A DNA stretch of 64,000 nt from Gnetum montanum (lineage: Eukaryota > Streptophyta > Gnetopsida > Gnetales > Gnetaceae). The notes below the pieces were generated by a model. It had not been told where the DNA came from. It saw only the letters and a program-made list of their open reading frames with translations, and searched no databases. The stretch spans positions 288,252-352,251 of the forward strand of contig MNCI01011128.1 of NCBI GenBank assembly GCA_015680685.1, in the 5' to 3' direction. Made by a program: the position numbers and the translations under genes. Shown here piece by piece: positions 58,111 to 64,000 of the stretch (position 1 is its first letter; each line of letters starts with the position of its first letter).

Positions 58111-58968
58111 ACACCTGTTTGAATTTCTTAGAAGTGTCCAACTTCTCCCAATTGATGTTCTTAGATTAAGGGGTGGAAGTTGGCGACGCTCATACTCCAA
58201 TGTATCTATGCCTTCATTGTTGGCATGAGTTATTCCCCTAGTTCGTTCCATGCATGTTGGTGGGCTGCTTCCTTGATCAGCGGTCAACCACTGGGTGTTC
58301 TCTTGTTGTGTGGTTGCTACATACAGGCACCTTTGAATGTTATCCTCTGGTGCACACCGGTTACATGCAGGAGATGTTAAATTTCGCATTACCCATGATT
58401 ACTGCATGTCATCACCCTCTGAGTCATTGTATGTGATGCATGGAACTTTCTTCTTCTTGATCTTTCCATAAATATTTATCTTAGATATCTCCAAGGAAAG
58501 ATCATGGATCCCTAGGTACGCATCTATTGTACTCAGCCATGGCCATCCCATTATAATTGGGAAGTCCCCTTCGTTGTTGTTAACTTCTATCACCAGGAAA
58601 TCTGCTGGGTAGGACCAACCACACACAGTGGTAACGATGTCCTCCACCAATCCTAAGGGAATGATGATGGATTGGTCTACCAGCTCTAGTTGAATGTTGC
58701 TCTTCTTTAGTTGGGGCAAGTTCCAGGCTTAATACATCTCTTGTGATATTAGGTTGACTCCAGAACCTGAGCCAAGAAGAGCCTTATGTGATTCATTCCC
58801 GGTGACTTGGAGGTAGATTAAGGGACTTCCAGGGTCAGATAGTTTCCTAGGAAGGTGGCCTACCTTGATCCAGTCAGTTACGGTATGTGTTAACATAACC
58901 GTATTCGTTAAGCTTTGTTGTTGGACGGAAGGGAGCTTCGAAGTTTTGTTTGTTGGAGGCATGTGCAT
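58111..58968 (-). pseudogene. Protease region of element D
   Basis: It matches the protease of C (HLPRKLSDPGSPLIYLQVTG, QSIIIPLGLVEDIVTTVCGW, FPIIMGWPWLSTIDA). The active site reads ALLGSGSGVNLISQEMY: the catalytic D is G (GAC to GGC). Stops lie near 58729 and 58397. A 112-codon tail (58389-58051) continues in frame into the pol linker (TLEYERRQLPPLNLRTS) and then across the deletion junction. Confidence 0.8.
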
Positions 58969-61406
58969 GGACTCAACCGCTTGTTGTGACAGCTTGTTTG
59001 GGCTTTTGGTTCTAAAGGTCTTTTTTTCTTGCGATTTTTAGAACCAGCAGCGGGTTGAATGTTTACAGCTCTCGTAGCGTTGCGTTGCTGCAGTTGAGTG
59101 GGGAGTTTCCCTTGCATTGTTGGAGTAGGAGGTATGGGAACTACAGGTGGAAGAGGTGTTGATGGATTTGGAGGATGGTATGTGTATGGAGTGTCTCCTG
59201 GAGGAGAAGGAGTCCTTCTAAAGTACTCCTGAACTTGGTAGTGACATTGGGGAGTTGTGTGACCCATGGAGTCACTTGGAGAAATCAGCTGCTGCACATA
59301 ATATCCATATGGGTCTGGCTGCTGATAAGGGTACTTTTGTTTCGACGGTGGCATCCCCCATGACTGTGGGTATTGCCACTGCTAATGCTACCCGATGGGT
59401 TGTCGTGTAGTTCCACTTGGATAGTACGTTAACGGTTGGTGGAACTGTCTTGGGTTACCTTGGGGATAAGGTAACCTTCCGGGTGCTTGCTGTTGGTTAA
59501 GTCTTGGGTTAAGTGCATACACCCCAGACTCTTGTAGATGTGATATGATTACACAACATCCCTTAGGATGGTCATATTGGTAGATCTCACATCCACCATC
59601 ATCGTCCGTGTTAGAATCCACAACCTCATCAAAGTTAGTAATTTTTCCCTTACCCTTGTTATGTGCAAGGCCTGAATCTCTTTGCTTTGTCTTGTTCTTG
59701 TCACTACTTCATTCCTCCTTAGACTCTTCTGTAATCTTTAGGATAGTTTCAATTTTACTGTCTAAGGAGCTCCATATTTCATCCACCTTAGTCGATACTT
59801 TTATTGTTAGCTTTTGAATTAGCAAGGTTTTTTTGTTCACCAACTCTTCGAGTGGTGACTCATCCTCTTCATCACAAAATTTCACTCCCTTCTTTCGAAG
59901 AGAGGGATCACGGTTATATTCTTCTACACTTTCCCTTTTTCGTAGTTCACCTTCTTCTTTTGCTACTTGTTCCAACAAGTGATGAATTTCATGGGATCTA
60001 AGTTCTGATAGTCCCCCTTGGGCATAAGTCCCAAGGGTTCTCCTAGTTTCATACCTTAGCCCATCTACGATGTGGTGGAGTTGATCCCACTGTGCATAAC
60101 CATGGCCTGAGCAACGATGTAACAATGCGTAGTAGCAGCCCATGGCAACATCCAAGGGTTCATGAGTACCTTGCTTCCATCCTTGGATCTGCTTACGTAA
60201 GTTAGACACTCTGGAGTACGTCTGATATTTATCGTTGAAGAGTTCTAACATCGTACTCCACCTCCTAATGGTTTCTAGCTCTAAGGACTGGTACCAACTC
60301 TCTGCTTCCTTTATGAGTGTCCTGGGAAAGAACTTAAGTTTCTGCCACTTGTTCTCTATGTTTTGCAAGGTGTAGGCATTGTGTAATGCCTATAAATGAT
60401 TTTTCGGATCTGCGTTGTATCCCCCTTCAAAGCGTGGGATATTATTCATATCTAAGCGCTTGATCTGACTATCTTTTAGATGCCTTGTCGGTATTCTCAT
60501 TGCCTCTGTTATATTCAACATGCTTTAGGTGGCAAGTAGGGGCTCACCATGATCATCTCTTTCATGACGTCTATGATGTCTACGTTGTTCCCTACTTTCC
60601 CTTCATTCATGCCCTTGTCCTCTCTCTCTACTCTCTTGTCAAGGTCTCTCATTTTTTCTACCTCTATCCTCATCGTTATGCTCTCTATGACTATGCCCAG
60701 AGGTGGAAGGAAAGGGTGAATGATGTGAAGAAGGGGAAGAAGAAGGAGAACCATCATCATGATGATGTTTCTTACCTTATCTTCTATGGTTTCGGCCTCG
60801 ATCGTGATGATGATCTGAGTGCCCGTCCTTGTCATGTGTTGTTGTTCCCTCAGTGAACAGTTGGTGTTCACGGGGATCAGAACCAGGGTTGTGTATCATG
60901 GATCGTAGGTTCTGATACCCCACCTCCTCACTATCGTTAGGAGGGGGAACATCATTTGATGGAGAACCTGTTATAAGTGGTTCACCATCTTCGATTTCAC
61001 TTAGGACGTGCAGGACCTCTTTGCCCTTCAACAGTGTATGTTGGCTCTTCTACCTTGAGTCCCTTAAATGTTGTGCAGCTGTGGGATGGTAATCCCTTGT
61101 GTTAAAATTTGTCGCAATGTATTTAGCGTAGAGCTGAGTCATGCCGATCTGTGCCAAAGCACAGAGGAGCATGTTGGGGACTGCACGATCTGGAGGTAAC
61201 ACTATGTTACCTTGCAAGTCTCTCTAGCACATCTGTTCATCCTGATGGAGAATAAAAGTAAAATTGGGTATATACTCATTGGGATGAGTATATTCCACCC
61301 TATATTGTTGAGGAACTGCCTGATTTAGGTTATGTGTTTTAGATTGCCAATTGTTTCTTGTATTATCCCTAGTTGGTGAATTGCTCTTGTTCGAAGAAGA
61401 AGACAT
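58969..61406 (-). pseudogene. gag of element D
   Basis: The start at 61406 gives MSSSSNKSNSPTRDN. The gag domain is in the open segment 60368-59709 (219 codons; ESWYQSLELETIRRWSTM, TYSRVSNLRKQIQGWKQGTH). The DHPKGCCVIISHLQ knuckle-like block lies near 59580, and a P/Q/Y-rich tail (59354-58970) follows. Stops and frame changes lie near 61030, 60500 and 59380. Its Gag would have formed particles but needed enzymes from other elements. Confidence 0.83.
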
Positions 61407-61531
61407 GTTTATTACTCGGTGCACTATTTAACCGTTATATAAATTTTTGTTTAATTAACCCTAAGGGTTCATTTAAGCTCCCAATGATGTGAGTGATCTC
61501 CTATGTTCTACTTAGCGCACAAACACTTAGT

Positions 61532-61548
61532 CCTCGGCAATGGTGCCA
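61532..61548 (-). other. Primer binding site of element D (tRNA-Asp type)
   Basis: It reads TGGCACCATTGCCGAGG on the minus strand, one base after the LTR. It matches the complement of the tRNA-Asp 3' end at 14 of 17; all three differences are G-to-A. Confidence 0.8.
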
Positions 61549-61549
61549 A

Positions 61550-62377
61550 TGATGAGTGGCGAGGTACCCCTACACTCAACCATACGAATACGAGCGTAAC
61601 ACGCGCGATCTAGTCAAACTTCGCAGACTAAGTGCCTACACGCCTCATGGAACACTTAAGGTTAATTATTCGTTGTCTTCCCAGACTTACTTGTATTTGT
61701 CAAGGTGTATGGTTAAGTAAGTCCGAGGTATATGATTTTTATAGCTTTTCTGTTTTATCTCCTATGCTATTGAGGTGAAGGGTTGAAGAGACTAATTAAC
61801 TAACTTTAACTAACTAACTAAGTCTGAATTAACCTAGCATCAGCATCCATTCCCACTTACCATTCACACCCTGAACCAATGCAACCGTGGTTACCAAACG
61901 CTAGTCGTTACTGGGATCACCACGCGTAACGCACGTGCTCGAAGCGGTAGTATTGAGGCACTTAACTAGGAGAGAAGGGTTGAGAAAGATTTAATTCCTA
62001 ATAAATCATTTAAATGATAAATAGTAAATAACAATAAATAAAAGTCCTAATTAGCCTATTCCATGCACTGCAAGGTTTATCTAAGAAGTTCGTCTTTATT
62101 TCTGTACACAAACTTGTGTTCAGGTACAATGTTTGCTCGAATGAAGATTCGTTCACTTTGGAGCTCCTATTGCGGGCACATGGAAAATATTCTATCTCTA
62201 AAGAGGTAAAACTGCCAGAGTTTCCCTAAGGGCTAGATCTAGACCAGAAACAAAGGGAGAGCCACCTCTTATTTATAGACTTGGCAGCGGACCACGATAT
62301 TGCGTACGCAATATCGAGAGGGATGCAATATCGCAATGGCTACGATAATGCAGCCCATGCGATATCACATCCCATCA
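61550..62377 (-). mobile_element. 5' LTR of element D
   Basis: 828 bp, TGATGGGATGTGATATCGC (62377) to CCACTCATCA (61550) on the minus strand. TATAAATA lies at 62277-62270. AATATCG/GATATC words cluster at 62295-62366. Confidence 0.88.
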
Positions 62378-62706
62378 AAGTCCAAGGTGTGTACGGATAA
62401 TCAAGGAATGGATGTTCATCGCACTTAGGCTATTTTAGATTCTCTCACCCTTCTCTCCTAGCTTAGTTAATATTACTTTCCATTGCCTTCAGGAGTAGCA
62501 TTAGATTAGAAACCCATCATACACCTCACTTTGGACTAAACCATACGTGACAAAGCTAATACTAGTCCAGGTGGGAAGACAGCAAACTACGACCTAAGGT
62601 TAACTGTCTAGATGCCACAACTAGTCTGTCTGCAGAGTTCAACTGGATCACGCGTGTAACACTCGTATTTATATGGTTGAGTGTAGGGGTACCTTGCCAC
62701 TCATTA

Positions 62707-63346
62707 GTAGTCTCATGCATCTTTCCAATACACATCCAGATATCCAATTTGCTATAAATTACCTCCCTCAATTCATGCAAGATCTGCATGAATCACATTG
62801 GAAAACTACGAAGTGGGTTTTGCAATACTTGAAAACTACAATAGATTTTGGGATCACATTTTATCAACATAAAAATTTCAAGATATAGGGATACATTGAT
62901 GTGAACTGGGGAGGTGACCTTGAAGATCGTAAATCAACTTCTAATTTTTTTTCTTTGGTCCATCATATATCTCATGGGGATAAAAAAAGCAATCTATAGT
63001 CACCCTCTCAATAGCAGAAGCAGAATACATAGTTGCATCAAATGCTACTACTTAGGCCATTTGGATCCACACTATTTTCACTGAAATGGGGTATACACTT
63101 TACTCTCCCATTTATTTATACTGCAATGGCACAAGTGCTATTGCGATGACACACAATCCTATTCATCATTGACATTCCAAACATATAGACATCAAACATC
63201 ATCATCTTAGAAACTTGATCCAAGATAACATACTCAACATGGAACATTATGCAACTGAAGCACAAATGAAAGATATATTTACCAAGATTCTGAGCCATCG
63301 AAAGTTTGAAACTTTCTGGAACTTCCTTAGAGTGGAACCTCTTACC
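62707..63346 (+). pseudogene. C-terminal reverse transcriptase and RNase H part of copia element G
   Basis: It continues the frame cut at 56398: LMHLSNTHPDIQFAINYLPQ, FMQDLHESHWKTTKWVLQYL, IDFGITFYQHKNF. RNase H remains follow, with AEAEYI (63020) and KHIDIKHHHLRNLI (about 63180) in degenerate frames, as in the C-terminus of copia Pol. A stop at 62886 and later frameshifts break it. One copy of GTAGT (62707-62711) is the target duplication of F. Confidence 0.82.
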
Positions 63347-63347
63347 A

Positions 63348-63361
63348 TCATGGGGGGTCTA
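63348..63361 (+). other. Polypurine tract of copia element G
   Basis: ATCATGGGGGGTCTA directly precedes the 3' LTR start TGAAATATGATG. Confidence 0.7.
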
Positions 63362-63532
63362 TGAAATATGATGACTAGATGTTCTACAAAAGAATTAGAT
63401 AGATCTCATACATAAATCTATATTAAATAAGATGAGATCCTGTTTATATAATTCCTAATTAATCTCATGTTTAGTTCATCCCATATTAAGAAGATCCTTA
63501 AACAAGATAATAAGGATTATCTCCATGCTTTT
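63362..63532 (+). mobile_element. 3' LTR of copia element G, cut by H
   Basis: It matches 52018-52188 (TTAGATAGATCTYATMCATAA, CATGTTTAGTTCATCCCATA) and stops at 63532, where the Athila-like LTR H begins. Confidence 0.8.
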
Positions 63533-64000
63533 TGATAAGTGGCGTGGTACCCCTACACTCAACCATACAAAACGAGCATAGCACGCGCGATCCGGTCAAA
63601 CTCCGCAGACTAAATGCCTAAACGCCCCATGGAACACTTGGGGTTAATCATTTGTTGTCTCCCCAGACTTACTTGTTGTTGTCATGGTGTATGGTTAAGT
63701 AAGTCCGAGGTATATGATTTTTATGGTCTTTTATGGTTTTTCTCCTATGCTAAAGGGTGAAGGATTGAGAGAACTAACTAACTCTAACTAAGGACCTAAG
63801 TCTAAATTAACTAGCGTTAGCATACATTCCCACTTACCGTATACACCCTGAACTATGCAACTGTGGCTACCAAATGCTAATCGTTACTAGGATCATCACA
63901 CGTAATGCATGTGCTTGAAGTGGTCATACTGAGGCACTTAACTAGCCTAAACGTGATGAGCAGCCAATTCCTTGACTAGCCATACACACCCGTAGATGCT
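63533..64000 (-). mobile_element. LTR of element H (Athila-like), partial
   Basis: The plus strand starts TGATAAGTGGCGTGGTACCC, the inverse of the LTR 3' end, and follows the D right LTR (CTACACTCAACCATAC, GACTTACTTGTTGTTGTCA) to the window edge. Whether it is a solo LTR or an end of a full element cannot be seen. Confidence 0.82.

Larger units (their letters stand above)
56857..62377 (-). mobile_element. Element D: pol-less Athila-like element
   Basis: The minus-strand order is 5' LTR 62377-61550, primer site 61548-61532, gag 61406 to about 58969, protease 58968-58399, a short tail, 3' untranslated region 58110-57338 and a shortened 3' LTR 57337-56857. The target duplication AAGTC is at 56852-56856 and 62378-62382. 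Reverse transcriptase, RNase H and integrase are missing: the frame after protease runs to LRNSNR near 58110 and jumps straight to the post-pol sequence. It is the closest relative of C in the window. Confidence 0.87.
56399..62706 (+). mobile_element. Solo LTR F (Athila-like), split by element D
   Basis: The halves are 56399-56856 and 62383-62706, together about 782 bp: TGATGAGTCATG to CCACTCATTA (a TA where CA is expected). GTAGT lies on both sides (56394-56398 and 62707-62711). There is no internal region of its own, so it is a solo LTR. A TATA-like TATAAATA lies at 56452-56459. It is closest in plan to the LTR of E. Confidence 0.88.
52018..63532 (+). mobile_element. Element G: Ty1/copia retrotransposon, split by F and D
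   Basis: The parts in order are 5' LTR (52018 to about 52281), gag (52296-53180), protease and integrase (53181-54230), a GC-rich insert (54541-55190), reverse transcriptase (about 55640-56398), then the RNase H part (62707-63340), polypurine tract and 3' LTR (63362-63532). Copia order (integrase before reverse transcriptase) is clear. The reverse transcriptase is cut at FLVGS and continues exactly as LMHLSNTHPDIQFA after the solo LTR F. The 3' LTR is cut by element H. Confidence 0.87.

Overview
The window is repeat-dominated nuclear DNA of a land plant with a large, transposon-rich genome. It holds plant LTR-retrotransposon lineages (Tat/Ogre-like and Athila-like Ty3/gypsy, Ty1/copia), a primer site matching plant tRNA-Asp, and one plant-type RING-H2 gene in about 7 kb of low-copy DNA. 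A gymnosperm is possible, but the sequence alone does not settle this. No rRNA gene, functional tRNA or CRISPR array was seen.

Layout. Positions 1-45137 are one nested retrotransposon complex, with elements named here A to H. E (Athila-like, + strand, 38370-45137, left part outside the window) is the outermost. C (Athila-like, - strand, right LTR 37585-38369) was inserted into the gag of E. A (Tat/Ogre-like, - strand, 1-9101) sits inside the 3' LTR of C. B (Tat/Ogre-like, + strand, 11007-31204) sits inside the 3' untranslated region of C. Positions 45138-52017 are low-copy DNA with a minisatellite, a GA microsatellite, a 99-bp hairpin, a SINE-like remnant and the intronless RING-H2 E3 ligase gene (49039-49806). 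Positions 52018-63532 are a copia element G split by an Athila-like solo LTR F, which is itself split by a pol-less Athila-like element D (56857-62377). Both splits have clear 5-bp target duplications. A further Athila-like LTR, H, starts at 63533.

Most notable content. A and B both carry, antisense to their own gag-pol and (in B) between protease and reverse transcriptase, a multi-exon protein gene. In B eight predicted exons (22463 down to 18052) join in phase with GT-AG introns to about 1059 codons. A shows the same introns at the same positions and phases for exons 2-7 (1-3122). Both copies carry in-frame stops but no frameshift within the exons. The N-terminus resembles an FCP1/SCP-type HAD phosphatase without its catalytic aspartates. 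A helical domain, an acidic linker and a long coiled coil follow. The site corresponds to the place where Ogre elements carry an intron between protease and reverse transcriptase. E carries an unrelated-looking sense-strand accessory gene (41469-44270) with a similar plan, a globular domain followed by a coiled coil, perhaps with its own promoter and a spliced leader.

How the parts work together. The autonomous-type elements supply gag, protease, reverse transcriptase, RNase H and integrase; B also has the second, archaeal-like RNase H typical of the Tat lineage. D and E lack pol and would have depended on enzymes made elsewhere. All transposon genes seen here contain stops or frameshifts. 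Only the RING-H2 gene looks intact.
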